Part shown: piece after piece, positions 1 through 8,641 of the stretch
Layout: every line of letters starts with the position of its first letter
Numbering within the stretch: the stretch's first letter is position 1
Assembly: GCF_000426305.1 (NCBI RefSeq)
Contig: NZ_AUFC01000025.1
Coordinates: 1-38,633 of the forward strand
Source: Anaerovorax odorimutans DSM 5092
Lineage (GTDB): Bacteria > Bacillota > Clostridia > Peptostreptococcales > Anaerovoracaceae
DNA length: 38,633 nt
Reading direction: 5' to 3'
Notes under the pieces: generated by a model
What the model was told of the DNA's origin: nothing
The model's input: the letters and a program-made list of their open reading frames with translations, nothing else
The model's database searches: none
Position numbers and translations under genes: made by a program

Positions 1-300
1 AAATGATAAGGCACTTTTAAAGTCCCTTTATCTTGCTACACTTCAAGCCACAAAAAAATGGAGCCAGCCACTTAAAAACTGGGGTAAGGTATATGGTGAA
101 TTTTCAATTATGTACGAGGAAAGATTCCAATTTTAAAAGCAGCAAAATATGGTAATAAATTACATCTTTATTAAAGATGTTCTTGACATGCTTAGAAAAA
201 TTTAATATATTGAAAACAGTTAAGGTCAGCTCAAATGAGCCGACCACATTTAAAATCTTATCATAGAAAGTTAATTTACAGACTTTTTTTCATACACTCA
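1..300 (+). mobile_element. Right end of an IS256-like insertion sequence (partial)
   Basis: Contains the 3' end of a transposase (2-136) and then about 160 bp of non-coding DNA. A perfect 8-bp-arm hairpin (162-180) follows the stop and could be a transposase terminator. The stretch 270-299, read outward, resembles the terminal inverted repeats I know from IS256-family elements (read on the minus strand, GAGTGT, an A-rich run, then AGTCTGTAAATTAAC). The outer end would be near 299, only about 45 bp past the stop of the split glycosidase gene. The left end lies outside the window, so the inverted-repeat pair and target duplication cannot be checked. Confidence 0.5.
2..136 (+). CDS. IS256-family transposase, C-terminal fragment
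   Basis: Open from the first bases of the window to TAA at 134-136, giving 44 residues. The sequence (LYLATLQATKKWSQPLKNWG, then VYGEFSIMYEERF) matches the conserved C-terminus of IS256-type mutator transposases, where a KKW...NW stretch precedes a final F/Y-rich segment. The catalytic DDE part would lie upstream, outside the window. Whether the full gene is intact cannot be judged. Confidence 0.7.
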   Translation, partial: NDKALLKSLYLATLQATKKWSQPLKNWGKVYGEFSIMYEERFQF

Positions 301-343
301 GTAATTTTTACGATAAATCTTACTTCTTTTTATATTAAAATAT

Positions 344-762
344 TTATTCCACCTTTGATATGTCATAGAGGGAATTAAGGATTACTGAATTTGCAGGGAA
401 ATAATTCATTATGCTCCAATAACTTACACCTGCTAAACCATATTCATTCACTAAATCTAATTTGGCACGTATACTTCTGTCATTTTCAAACCAAACAATA
501 TGCTGTCTACCTTCTGTGTCATAATACTCATAATAGGGAGCTTGAGCCACTTCATCAAATTTTATTTCTGCTCCTACTCTCTCTGCTCTTAGAATTGCCT
601 CAACATTAGATATATTTTCGGCTACAGATTCTCCTTGTATAAAGGGGAGTGTCCAATCGTACCCATAATTAGGAATACCCATTAATATCTTTTCAGGAGG
701 AATTTGAGTTACACCATAATCTAATACCTCTCTAACCTTATTAATTGGTGCAACTGCCATAG
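344..762 (-). CDS. GH18 spore glycosidase, C-terminal segment of a split gene
   Basis: Encodes the last ~139 residues of a glycoside hydrolase family 18 protein. Positions 762-758 on the minus strand read into MAVAPINKVREVLDYGV, the continuation of the sequence that breaks off at 15932. The segment carries the end of the TIM barrel, including the conserved final strand YWSIMNYF with its Trp. There is no ribosome site before the ATG at 758-760, so it is unlikely to be translated alone. Joined to 15932-16520 it makes a 335-aa protein most like the catalytic domains of Bacillus YaaH/SleL spore cortex or coat glycosidases. It would act in the mother cell or the spore coat and cortex. The IS256-like end lies about 45 bp downstream. 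Confidence 0.88.
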
Positions 763-768
763 GAGGTC
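757..768. other. Attachment site at the recombinase end of the element
   Basis: Twelve bases here (minus strand GACCTCCTATGG) match 15926-15937 (GACCTCTCATGG) at 10 of 12 positions, with GACCTC (763-768) shared exactly. The site falls where the GH18 coding sequence breaks off, and the recombinase gene ends 50 bp away. Any crossover within the 12 bp keeps the GH18 frame. Crossover in the hexamer restores Pro-Pro-Met-Ala, the expected family sequence. The exact crossover dinucleotide is inferred. Confidence 0.75.
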
Positions 769-818
769 TGAAAGTAATAGTAATACTATTTTAATAAATT
801 TTGATACAATAGGATAAC

Positions 819-2429
819 TTATTGTGTTAAATTCAGCATATGATTTTCTTTATTAATCCAGCATATAGTTTTATAGTTTTCACCTTTTCCCTTAGTGATA
901 TAATGTATAGATATAGGCTCTGACACATATTTAAAATAAATTTCCAAATCATGTGTTGGATATAAAACAATATGATCAACTATTTGTCTATATATTTCGG
1001 TTGTTATAGTATCTTGGTCTAAAATAGACTTGATTTTATCTTTAATATTTTCCATATCACTTGCATGGTTGTTTTCGCAATTATTTTTATTCTTAATTTC
1101 ATCTATTTTAGTATTTAACGCTTCAATTTCTTTATCTATTTTCTCTCTCATTTGAAGCATTTCTTCTTTTGTTATAACATCCTCTAAATAAATTTGTAAA
1201 ATTTTATCTTTTTTATTTTTTAATTTGTCCATCCATTTTTGTAATTCATTGCTACTCTCTACATCATTATTTGTTTTATTAATTTCTTTAAATAATTTAG
1301 TAAGAATTGCTTGTTTATTAAAAATAATCCGCTTAAATGCAAACTGTATACAAGAATTTAAAGCTTTCATATTTATTTGACCATTTGTACATCCTACTAA
1401 ATTATCATTAACATCCTTTATAGTCTTTCCATATACCGCAGCTTCTTTACATCTCCAAGCTATATATTTTTCATTCTTTAAAGTCTTAGCTTTTACTATA
1501 CAACTGCTTCCGCATATGCCACAAAAAATCTTACCAGAACACCAATATACAGATGAATACCTGGATTTAGTTTCCTTTAATTTTGTTCTTTTTTCAAATT
1601 GTTCCTTTGCCAAATTCCAAGTTTCTCTGTCTATAATAGGTTCATGATGATTGGGGATAAAAATTTTATCTTCATATCCATTATTTTTTACCGATTTATG
1701 TTCAAGAAAATCCGGAGTATAAGTTTTCTTTTGTAACAGATCACCTGCATACTTTTCATTTTTTAAAATTCGTGTAATTGCCGTTGGGCTCCAACGTGTT
1801 ATTCTTTTACTTACGGGAATTTTATCTAATATCATTTCTTTTGAAATAGTATAAGCACCCTTACCTTCATATACAAATTTATTAAATATCATTCTAACAG
1901 TCTTTGCTTCTTCTTCATTTATTAAAAGCTTACCTTTTTCTGCATCATAACCAAATACTGAGTTGACGAAAACATAACCTTGCTCCATTTTACGCTTCAT
2001 TCCCCACTTTACACGTTCAGAAGTTTTGCGGCTTTCTTCCTGTGCAACAGAAGCCATAATTGTAAGTCTGAATTCTCCATCCGTATCTCTTGTATCAATA
2101 TTATCATTTATAAATATAACTCCAACACCTACAGATTTTAGCTTCCTTGTAAAATTCAGTGCATCAACTGTATTTCTAGCGAATCTTGAAACTTCCTTTG
2201 TTACGATTAAATCAATTTTACCATTATAAGCTTGATCAAGCATATTTCTAAATTCTTCTCTTTTTCGTATATTGGTTCCGGTTATCCCTTCATCAGCGTA
2301 TACCTTAACTAAACTCCAATCCTTATTATTATTTATGTAATCTGTAAAATATATTACCTGACTATCCAGGGAATTTATTTGATCTTCATTATCTGTAGAT
2401 ACTCTGCAATAAGCCGCAACTTTAAGCAT
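819..2429 (-). CDS. Large serine recombinase (integrase/excisionase)
   Basis: A 536-aa large serine recombinase that should catalyse insertion and excision of the surrounding element. The N-terminal resolvase domain (about 1-150) begins AAYCRVSTD with the nucleophile Ser11 and continues with the conserved SRFARN and the SVAQEESRKTSERV helix. A recombinase domain follows (about 160-275), then a zinc ribbon (CGICGSSC near 312 and later Cys residues near 335 and 355), then a charged coiled coil (about 395-460). This is the family architecture at normal length. The start ATG at 2429 has a G-rich site upstream. The gene ends 50 bp from the attachment site and is read in the same direction as the GH18 gene. 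SpoIVCA and SprA of Bacillus are functional analogues. Its partner for excision may be the small ORF at 2496-2642. Confidence 0.95.
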   Translation of the reverse strand: MLKVAAYCRVSTDNEDQINSLDSQVIYFTDYINNNKDWSLVKVYADEGITGTNIRKREEFRNMLDQAYNGKIDLIVTKEVSRFARNTVDALNFTRKLKSVGVGVIFINDNIDTRDTDGEFRLTIMASVAQEESRKTSERVKWGMKRKMEQGYVFVNSVFGYDAEKGKLLINEEEAKTVRMIFNKFVYEGKGAYTISKEMILDKIPVSKRITRWSPTAITRILKNEKYAGDLLQKKTYTPDFLEHKSVKNNGYEDKIFIPNHHEPIIDRETWNLAKEQFEKRTKLKETKSRYSSVYWCSGKIFCGICGSSCIVKAKTLKNEKYIAWRCKEAAVYGKTIKDVNDNLVGCTNGQINMKALNSCIQFAFKRIIFNKQAILTKLFKEINKTNNDVESSNELQKWMDKLKNKKDKILQIYLEDVITKEEMLQMREKIDKEIEALNTKIDEIKNKNNCENNHASDMENIKDKIKSILDQDTITTEIYRQIVDHIVLYPTHDLEIYFKYVSEPISIHYITKGKGENYKTICWINKENHMLNLTQ

Positions 2430-2495
2430 AAATTTTAGTCCCCCCTACACTATATCAGCTTTTAGTAAATGGATAAACAAAGTTAAATTTTCAAT

Positions 2496-2642
2496 CTATT
2501 TTTCAAGTAATTTTGAATACTGCTGGTAAGTTAAGACTTCATCAAAGTATAATTGAGATATTATACCCAGCTTTATTATATTTTCAAATTCCACTTTGTC
2601 AAAAATATTGAAGTAAGTCTTCTCTGCCTCTCGATTCTTCAA
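2496..2642 (-). CDS. 48-aa ORF just upstream of recombinase; candidate directionality factor
   Basis: Starts at TTG (2640-2642), 7 bases after a good AGGGGTG ribosome site, and ends 66 bp before the recombinase start, so the two are probably co-transcribed. An in-frame stop just upstream fixes the start. The protein is charged and helical, with a C-terminal half (ENIIKLGIISQLYFDEVLTY) faintly like the short SHOCT-type modules (helix, GIIS/T, acidic helix) often found beside clostridial recombinases. Recombination directionality factors of large serine recombinases are small, unconserved proteins (SprB of B. subtilis is an example), so position and size are the only argument. A remnant of a longer gene is also possible. 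Confidence 0.5.
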   Translation of the reverse strand: MKNREAEKTYFNIFDKVEFENIIKLGIISQLYFDEVLTYQQYSKLLEK

Positions 2643-2667
2643 AACAGTTCACCCCTTTTTTATATTA

Positions 2668-3342
2668 TTAAATCATTATTTCTTCTGAATTATATTTAAG
2701 CAATTGAGTTGTTGTTTTTAATAAATTGTGACTATTAATTTCACGGTAACAGGTAATTTCCACTAAAAAGCCTTTATTATCAATAACATAGTTTATTCTT
2801 GATTTGTTATTTTTATAAGTATTTAAAATCAATGAATATTCAGTTTCTTTAATCTTTCTATGTATTCTTATACGATCAATATTTTCAGATATTTTTTTAC
2901 TGCAATTAAATTTTAATCTTTCAAAAGCATAAGGCTGTGAATATTTATCGCCTTTAAACGATAATACCCATCCATTTAAACCTAGATTATAAAATTTTTC
3001 GCCTTGCTTTTTAACACCTACATTACCATCTATATCCTCCACTCTATAATCCCATCCGTTTTTTGTTTTTTTAAATACTGTTTGACTTTCATATTGTTCA
3101 AAGCTCCATATTCCTTTATCATCTTTAATTCCTACATAATTATCCATTTGAATTAACCCATTATCTAAAGTTTTCATTTTCTCTGAAGCATAAGTAATCT
3201 CTTTTATAATTTTATAATAATCTTCTGTAAAAATGACATCTATATTTTCATTTTTAGTACAATCTATAGTTAATATGGATATACCAGAAAAAAATAATGC
3301 CAATAAAACAACAAAAAATGCCTTCCCTTTACTTATCATCAT
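2668..3342 (-). CDS. Hypothetical membrane-anchored extracytoplasmic protein
   Basis: A 224-aa protein I do not recognise. Residues about 7-27 (AFFVVLLALFFSGISILTI) form a signal peptide or membrane anchor. A Cys follows at about 29, but it lacks a convincing lipobox. The rest is hydrophilic and Lys/Asp/Tyr-rich, with repeated strands that alternate Gly and aromatic residues (NYVGIKDDKGIWSFEQY, NLGLNGWVLSF), suggesting a beta-rich extracytoplasmic domain. It could resemble the LolA-like or outer-surface domains of sporulation and sigma-factor-associated lipoproteins, but I cannot assign it. Its stop is 25 bp before the 48-aa ORF, so 3342-819 reads as a three-gene operon ending in the recombinase. 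The recombinase may therefore be controlled by the promoter of this gene. Confidence 0.7.
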   Translation of the reverse strand: MMISKGKAFFVVLLALFFSGISILTIDCTKNENIDVIFTEDYYKIIKEITYASEKMKTLDNGLIQMDNYVGIKDDKGIWSFEQYESQTVFKKTKNGWDYRVEDIDGNVGVKKQGEKFYNLGLNGWVLSFKGDKYSQPYAFERLKFNCSKKISENIDRIRIHRKIKETEYSLILNTYKNNKSRINYVIDNKGFLVEITCYREINSHNLLKTTTQLLKYNSEEIMI

Positions 3343-3375
3343 ATTCTCCCATTCTCAATATAGGATTATAATATA

Positions 3376-3430
3376 AAATATCAAGCACTATACTATTATT
3401 AAAACTGTATAATACTTGATATTTTTTTCG
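3376..3430. terminator. Inverted repeat with T-run between permease and recombinase operon
   Basis: Arms at 3376-3393 and 3407-3424 pair almost completely (AAATATCAAG...CTTGATATTT with inner ATAC/GTAT). They are followed on the plus strand by TTTTTTT, and on the minus strand by a weaker U-rich run. It lies 26 bp after the stop of the minus-strand permease, so it most likely ends that transcript. It also sits just upstream of the 224-aa gene, so it could instead be an operator. Confidence 0.5.
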
Positions 3431-3456
3431 TTAGTATATATAATTATTTTTATAAG

Positions 3457-4935
3457 TTATCCCTCATTTAAGTCTTTAATAATATCCTTTCTGGCATATT
3501 CCTTACCAAAAATCAAATATTCTCTTTCAGCCTTGGAAACAGGTCCTATTGATGCTTTCGCAGCTATAGCTAATATAACTCCCAATATAATCCAGAATAA
3601 TACAAACATCCATTCATAAGGCCATACTAATGATCCTGGTCCAAACGGCAAGTATAAACAAATAAAGAATAGTGCAACAACTACGGCACAAAATCCAACG
3701 ACTTTAGGGTATTTATTATTATATGGTCGATTAAGTTCAGGTTCTTTTCTACGAATAGCTATAAATGATATTGATACCATAAGATATGCAATAACAGTAC
3801 CAAACGATGCCGTATCAACAAACCAAACAAGTGCATTTCTTCCAAGTAATGGAGATACCATACATATAATTCCGGTTAAAACTACTGCAGCAGTAGGAGT
3901 TTGATGTTTAGCGTTTACTTTACCAAATATTGCTGGTAACATCTTTGCTCTTCCCATTGAAAAAATTACTCTGGATGCTCCTATAAAGAATCCATTCCAA
4001 CTAGTAATTATACCACAAAGTGCTCCAATAATCATAATTTTACCCCATACAGGTGAACCAAAAGCATATGCCGTTATCTCTGCAACAGGTACACTTTCAG
4101 AGAAACTTTCTCTGACCGATTCAGGAGCTGACAAAGATGCTGCAAGTATCATTAAAATATACCAAGCTGCTCCCATGAGTATTGAAGTAAATACTACTCC
4201 CGCAATTTGCTTATGCGGAATATTCATCTCTTCTGCTGACTGCGGAATTACATCAAATCCCACAAACATTGATGGAGCCATGAGCATTACTGCTATAATT
4301 CCTGCCCAAGGTCCTATTCCTTCTGCTATCCCTGTAAAAAGCGGGTCTAAATTTGACCCACTGCCAAAAATACTTCCACCAGTTATAAACACAATTCCTG
4401 ATAATACTATTCCTACAGTTCCCACAGTTTGGAAAATTGCAGATTGTTTAATACCTATTATATTAATAATCATAAGAATTGCTGCACCTATAATACCTAC
4501 AATTGACCATGTTAAGTATACTGTGCTGCCGTTAATAGTCCATAATGGTATAGCCTGCGGAAAAGGAATAATATAATTAATAGCGGTAGAAATTGCAATA
4601 CCTTCCCATGCTGCAACTCCTATATATGCCAAACAAATCGCCCATGCTGTGAACCAAGACCAGAAAAATCCTAATCCTCTGTAAGCAAAAACAAGCTCAC
4701 CTCCTGCAAGAGGTAAAGCAGGCGTCAATTCTGCATATGTAGCACCCACAAATAAGCAAAGGACAGCTGCTATTAAAAAGGCCACAATGGCACCTAAAAC
4801 GCCGGCACTGCTAACCCAGCCGGCAGTAAGCATAACCCAGCCCCAGCCTACCATTGTTCCAAAAGCAAGTGCCAGTACATCCCTACGACATAATACTTTG
4901 CTTAAGCTCTCACGTTGTATATTTTCTTCTTTCAT
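3457..4935 (-). CDS. APC-superfamily amino acid permease
   Basis: A 492-aa integral membrane protein of the amino acid-polyamine-organocation superfamily, with about 12 hydrophobic segments from residue 17 on. The first helix has the FGTMVGWGWVML form of the unwound substrate-binding TM1. The segment AELTPALPLAGGELVFAYRG is the conserved family loop, and GASRVIFSMGRAKMLP is the conserved TM8-loop motif. It would import an amino acid or amine by ion symport or by exchange. I start at 4935 (MKEENIQ) because GGGAGG lies 9 bases upstream. The longer open frame to 4965 runs through that ribosome site. It lies alone within the element, with 587 bp upstream and a hairpin downstream. The substrate cannot be read from sequence. 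Confidence 0.9.
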   Translation of the reverse strand: MKEENIQRESLSKVLCRRDVLALAFGTMVGWGWVMLTAGWVSSAGVLGAIVAFLIAAVLCLFVGATYAELTPALPLAGGELVFAYRGLGFFWSWFTAWAICLAYIGVAAWEGIAISTAINYIIPFPQAIPLWTINGSTVYLTWSIVGIIGAAILMIINIIGIKQSAIFQTVGTVGIVLSGIVFITGGSIFGSGSNLDPLFTGIAEGIGPWAGIIAVMLMAPSMFVGFDVIPQSAEEMNIPHKQIAGVVFTSILMGAAWYILMILAASLSAPESVRESFSESVPVAEITAYAFGSPVWGKIMIIGALCGIITSWNGFFIGASRVIFSMGRAKMLPAIFGKVNAKHQTPTAAVVLTGIICMVSPLLGRNALVWFVDTASFGTVIAYLMVSISFIAIRRKEPELNRPYNNKYPKVVGFCAVVVALFFICLYLPFGPGSLVWPYEWMFVLFWIILGVILAIAAKASIGPVSKAEREYLIFGKEYARKDIIKDLNEG

Positions 4936-5522
4936 TTTATAATTCCTCCCATATTTATTAAACAAAGCTTCATTTAATTGATAAAGGTTATAATAAATTA
5001 ATAACGTTTCTATGGGAAATTCAGCATATTATTTGTATGTTTCAACATAACATCTTCCCTCCCTTTAATCACTTTATTTTATTCATATTACTTTGGTTTT
5101 AATATATTCCCAATCAGTAATAAAATTAAATAAAAAACTTCTTTTGTTTAAAAATTACGTTACGGAGTTACTTATATTTTAGAATTTTCAGAAATAATTG
5201 TCAATCATTTCTAAAAAATTTTAATTAATTTTAACAAAATCTCCAAATATTTCATGCTTAATTTAATTATGTGCTATAAGAAAACATCTTTAGTTTAGCT
5301 AGTTTTACTTAATTTAAACAAGTTTTTTTATTAAAGAGTTTTTATTTTTATATTTAATTGGATTTTTGTATGTTTTTTCAGCTAGACATGGAATCTTTAA
5401 TTTACTACCCAAATCTAAGCTTTGTAATACAGTTATCTTTTCTAGACTTATAGCCCTAGATTTAAGGTTTTCATTACTTGTTTAAAACTTGCATTATATT
5501 ACAATATTATGAATAAGAGAAA
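4936..5522. other. 587-bp AT-rich intergenic region
   Basis: It separates the kinase gene from the permease gene, both on the minus strand. No long reading frame or strong hairpin is visible. One minus-strand mini-ORF stands out: 5010-5048, 12 codons (MLKHTNNMLNFP), 8 bases after a strong GGGAGGG site, in the leader of the permease gene. It could be a leader peptide or chance. I see no other structure. Confidence 0.4.
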
Positions 5523-7097
5523 TTATGCACTGGCATAATAAATATCAGAAAATTCCAATTGAATCTTTTCAATCTTAGATTGTTTTTCTAATACTTCTCT
5601 TCTGTTTAACTTGTCCTCTTTTATGGTTCTGCTAGGTAAATAAATAGTAAAAGTACTTCCTACTCCTACTTGACTTTCAACATTAATTTTACCTCCATGT
5701 AATTTTACCAATGATTTTACTATACTTAATCCTATTCCACTTCCTTCATGTGGTCTGGTAAAAATAGGATTTATTTTGCAAAACTTTTGGAAAATTTCGT
5801 TTTGTTTACCCTCAGGAATTCCAACACCTGTATCTTTTACTTTAATACATACATAACTACCCTTGTCATAAAGATTAACATATATACTACCATCCTTTTT
5901 TGTATATTTAATAGCATTTGATAACAAATTTAACATTATCCTTTCAATATTGTCAGCATCACAAGCTAATATCTTTTCTTCCACATTTGTATCAAATTCT
6001 AGCTTAATCCCCTTATCATTTACATATTCAGAAACAGATAATGTAATATTTTCAACAAGATTTACTATATCCCAGTTTTTTAAATCAATTTTAAAAGAAT
6101 TTGAATCAATTTCTGTAATATCAATAAGGTTATTTACTAATCTCAATAATCTTAAGCTGTTTAGTTTTATACGATCCACATTCATTATTATTTTACTTGG
6201 ATTTAAATTATATTTATTATCTTGATTATATTTCTCCATAAGTTGAACCGCCCCTAAAATTACATTTATAGGAGTTCTCAATTCATGAGAAATATTTGAA
6301 AAGAATTCTGTTTTAATTCTGTCATACCTTAACATTTCTTCAATAATACGCTGTTCTTCCTCAATATTTTTCTTTAACTTTTCTCTTTCTTTTTGATCTG
6401 TAATATCAGTTAAAACCCCTACAACTCCTACTGGCTTTCCATATTGATTTTTAAACAATGTTTTATTTAAAATAATATTTCTTAAACTACCGTCAGCATA
6501 TTTAGAAACTATTTCATAAGCTTGTTTACCCTTATTTTTTAGTAGTTCCTTATCCTTTTTATCATGCATTTCTGCTTGTTCTGCATCAAATATTTCGTAT
6601 ACACCTTTTCCAATTAAATCATTTTCTGTCATACCATAGTTTTGAGCAAATGCATAATTACAACCTATATAATTGCAGTTTAAATCTTTAAAACAAATAG
6701 GATTAGGAATTGTATCCATCAGGCCTTGTAATAAAGAGATTTTATCATTGAGCTCTTTTTCTATATTAATTCTTCTTCTGATTTCTTTATGTAATTCATT
6801 ATTTTTATTTTTTAATTTATCTGCTGATGTTCCTAAATAAAACACTAATAAAAACCCTAACAATGAACTGATAATACATCCCATTACAGTATGTATATCA
6901 TAATCACTATTTATAAAGAAACTGTATACTTTAAATATAATTATCAGCAACGCTGTATATAAGCCACATTTTTTACTAATTTTTACACTGCACAACATAA
7001 TTAAAAATAAGCCGGTAAGCTCCTTATAAAATTCATGTACCGTAGGTATTAAATAAATACTCAATACCAAAATATAAAACATATAAAACTTTTTCAT
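5523..7097 (-). CDS. PAS-domain sensor histidine kinase (orphan)
   Basis: A 524-aa membrane histidine kinase. Residues 1 to about 105 contain four or five hydrophobic segments. A short coiled coil follows (KNKNNELHKEIRRRINIEKE). A PAS domain lies at about 125-245, with LMDTIPNPICFKDLN at its start and GVVGVLTDITDQKERE at its end. The HisKA phospho-acceptor is FFSNISHELRTP (His near 295). The HATPase domain has the N box NLLSNAIKYT, the G1 box VKDTGVGIP and the G2 box GSGIGLSIV. The start at 7097 (MKKFYMF) follows GGGGGA; the open frame to 7223 has no ribosome site. No response regulator lies next to it, so its partner is elsewhere or phosphotransfer is indirect. Kinases of this shape feed the Spo0A pathway in clostridia, which would fit the element, but that is inference. 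Confidence 0.92.
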   Translation of the reverse strand: MKKFYMFYILVLSIYLIPTVHEFYKELTGLFLIMLCSVKISKKCGLYTALLIIIFKVYSFFINSDYDIHTVMGCIISSLLGFLLVFYLGTSADKLKNKNNELHKEIRRRINIEKELNDKISLLQGLMDTIPNPICFKDLNCNYIGCNYAFAQNYGMTENDLIGKGVYEIFDAEQAEMHDKKDKELLKNKGKQAYEIVSKYADGSLRNIILNKTLFKNQYGKPVGVVGVLTDITDQKEREKLKKNIEEEQRIIEEMLRYDRIKTEFFSNISHELRTPINVILGAVQLMEKYNQDNKYNLNPSKIIMNVDRIKLNSLRLLRLVNNLIDITEIDSNSFKIDLKNWDIVNLVENITLSVSEYVNDKGIKLEFDTNVEEKILACDADNIERIMLNLLSNAIKYTKKDGSIYVNLYDKGSYVCIKVKDTGVGIPEGKQNEIFQKFCKINPIFTRPHEGSGIGLSIVKSLVKLHGGKINVESQVGVGSTFTIYLPSRTIKEDKLNRREVLEKQSKIEKIQLEFSDIYYASA

Positions 7098-7210
7098 TAT
7101 AATCCCCCATTTGAAAATAATTATCCTGCTATATATTACTACAATTTGTACTCTATTTCTACAATCATTAAAAGCATTATTCGACAAAAACCCCATTACT
7201 ATTACATAAA

Positions 7211-7253
7211 TATAGAATATCAAAACATAAATTATCTATTTTGATATTCTATA
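7211..7253. terminator. Hairpin between YibE/F gene and kinase gene
   Basis: Perfect 15-bp arms at 7211-7225 and 7239-7253 (TATAGAATATCAAAA and its complement) with a 13-base loop. It lies 81 bp after the stop of the YibE/F gene at 7334. Only a weak U-rich run follows on the minus strand, so termination is likely but not certain. A binding-site role is the alternative. Confidence 0.5.
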
Positions 7254-7333
7254 AGTCAATTTTTTATTAAATTTGTATTAATTTCTCAATAAATAAGGAA
7301 TTGATAATCTTTTATTTGATTAATTAAACTGAA

Positions 7334-8434
7334 TTAAGATTTTTTTAATCCATACATTCTGCTTCTTTTATTAAAATTTACTAACATGCTGGCAATAAAA
7401 GATGTTAAAGGAATTGTTAAAATTAGGCCTATGCTTCCGCAGAGAGAACGAATTATTTCCATGGATACAATTTCCATACTCATAATTTGATTAAATGGCA
7501 TATTATAATTTATAATAATAAGAAATAAAGGCATTGCACCTCCTATATAAGCTAATATAAGAGTATTTACCATAGTTGCCATTACATCTTTTCCAACTTG
7601 CAGGCCTGAGTTCATTAACTTGGAAAAACTTACGTTATGAGATTGTTTTTTCAATTCAAAGATTACTGAAGTAATGGTCATTGCAACATCCATTACTACA
7701 CCAATAGAACCAATAAGAACGCCGCTCAGATAAAGGCCTTTATAATCTATTTCTACCCCTAAATTGTTAATTAAATAATTTACCTCTTCTCCTGAAAAAC
7801 CGGTAATAGAGCATATATTTGTAAAAATCTGAGCAAGTAAACCTGCTATAACAGTGCCACCCACCGTTCCTAAAATAGCGACAAAACTCTTAGTTGTAAA
7901 CCCTGCTATAAGTATAAAACTTATTAAAATAATTGCTATACTCGAAAGAATGGCTATGAAGATAGGATTGTACCCTTTTTGTATAAAAGGTATCATAAAT
8001 TTAATTATAATAAATCCTGAAACTCCTAAAGAAGTTACAGATAAAAAACCTCTCGTTCTTCCAAATATAACAACTGCTGCTAAAAATATTATACCTAATA
8101 TTTTTAAATCATCTTCTCTGGATATATTAAAAATATACGGTTCAATTTCACCTTTTTCATTCTTGCTTAATTTTAAAAGAACTTTGCTTCCTTTATGTAA
8201 ATCAAAACTATATTCGCTATATTCTATATATAATGATTCTACATATATTTCTTGTCCTTTATATTTGCCTTCAAGAATTCTTAATTTAACGATTTGATTA
8301 TTTGTTTCTTCAGTATGAGACTGAACCATTTCAATTACTTCAGCTTGTACAAAAGAGTCCGCTGATTCTTCTGCAAATGCTATATTTGAAAATAGTATTA
8401 TAAATACAATAATAAAATAAAATTTCTTTATCAC
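7334..8434 (-). CDS. YibE/F family membrane protein (third of three)
   Basis: A 366-aa YibE/F-family protein (family defined by sequence; biochemical function not established). A signal peptide (about 1-22, ending AFAEESA) leads into a small beta-rich extracytoplasmic domain, with KLRILEGKYKGQEIYVESLY and DLHKGSKVLLKL. Seven or eight membrane segments follow, with the family signatures GVLIGSIGVVMDVAMTITSV and MNSGLQVGKDVMATMVNTLI. I choose GTG at 8434, 8 bases after AGGGG; the upstream GTG at 8443 overlaps that site. It lies 207 bp downstream of the second paralogue, with a hairpin between, so it may be transcribed separately. Guesses from other work link the family to export or metal homeostasis, but nothing here proves that. 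Confidence 0.85.
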   Translation of the reverse strand: MIKKFYFIIVFIILFSNIAFAEESADSFVQAEVIEMVQSHTEETNNQIVKLRILEGKYKGQEIYVESLYIEYSEYSFDLHKGSKVLLKLSKNEKGEIEPYIFNISREDDLKILGIIFLAAVVIFGRTRGFLSVTSLGVSGFIIIKFMIPFIQKGYNPIFIAILSSIAIILISFILIAGFTTKSFVAILGTVGGTVIAGLLAQIFTNICSITGFSGEEVNYLINNLGVEIDYKGLYLSGVLIGSIGVVMDVAMTITSVIFELKKQSHNVSFSKLMNSGLQVGKDVMATMVNTLILAYIGGAMPLFLIIINYNMPFNQIMSMEIVSMEIIRSLCGSIGLILTIPLTSFIASMLVNFNKRSRMYGLKKS

Positions 8435-8569
8435 TAAAATCACCCCTTTAAATAAATTCTATGAATGATTTCAAGTAAATATAAATATAAAATTATTATT
8501 TACTTATTGTGATTTTTACAAAATTTTAGTTTTATTTACTCTTTGTCAAATAATAAATACAAACAATAA

Positions 8570-8596
8570 TTTTAACCTTACTATCTAAGGTTAAAA
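8570..8596. terminator. Hairpin after second YibE/F gene
   Basis: Perfect 11-bp arms (TTTTAACCTTA at 8570-8580 and its complement at 8586-8596) around a 5-base loop, 45 bp downstream of the minus-strand stop at 8642. A U-rich stretch follows on the minus strand. It probably ends the two-gene YibE/F transcript. Confidence 0.6.
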
Positions 8597-8641
8597 TATG
8601 TATCATCTCTTATGGCTATCCCCTTTAATTTCTATAATTAT

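Noticed and set aside
344-760. The GH18 C-terminal part as an independent small gene
   Set aside because: No ribosome site precedes the ATG at 760, the ATG is an internal Met of the family (PPMAVAP), and the segment is only part of a TIM barrel.
7854-8297. 147-codon plus-strand frame opposite the YibE/F gene
   Set aside because: It lies wholly antisense to a well-supported gene, and its composition is that of a reversed membrane-protein sequence. The same applies to the other antisense frames in the window.
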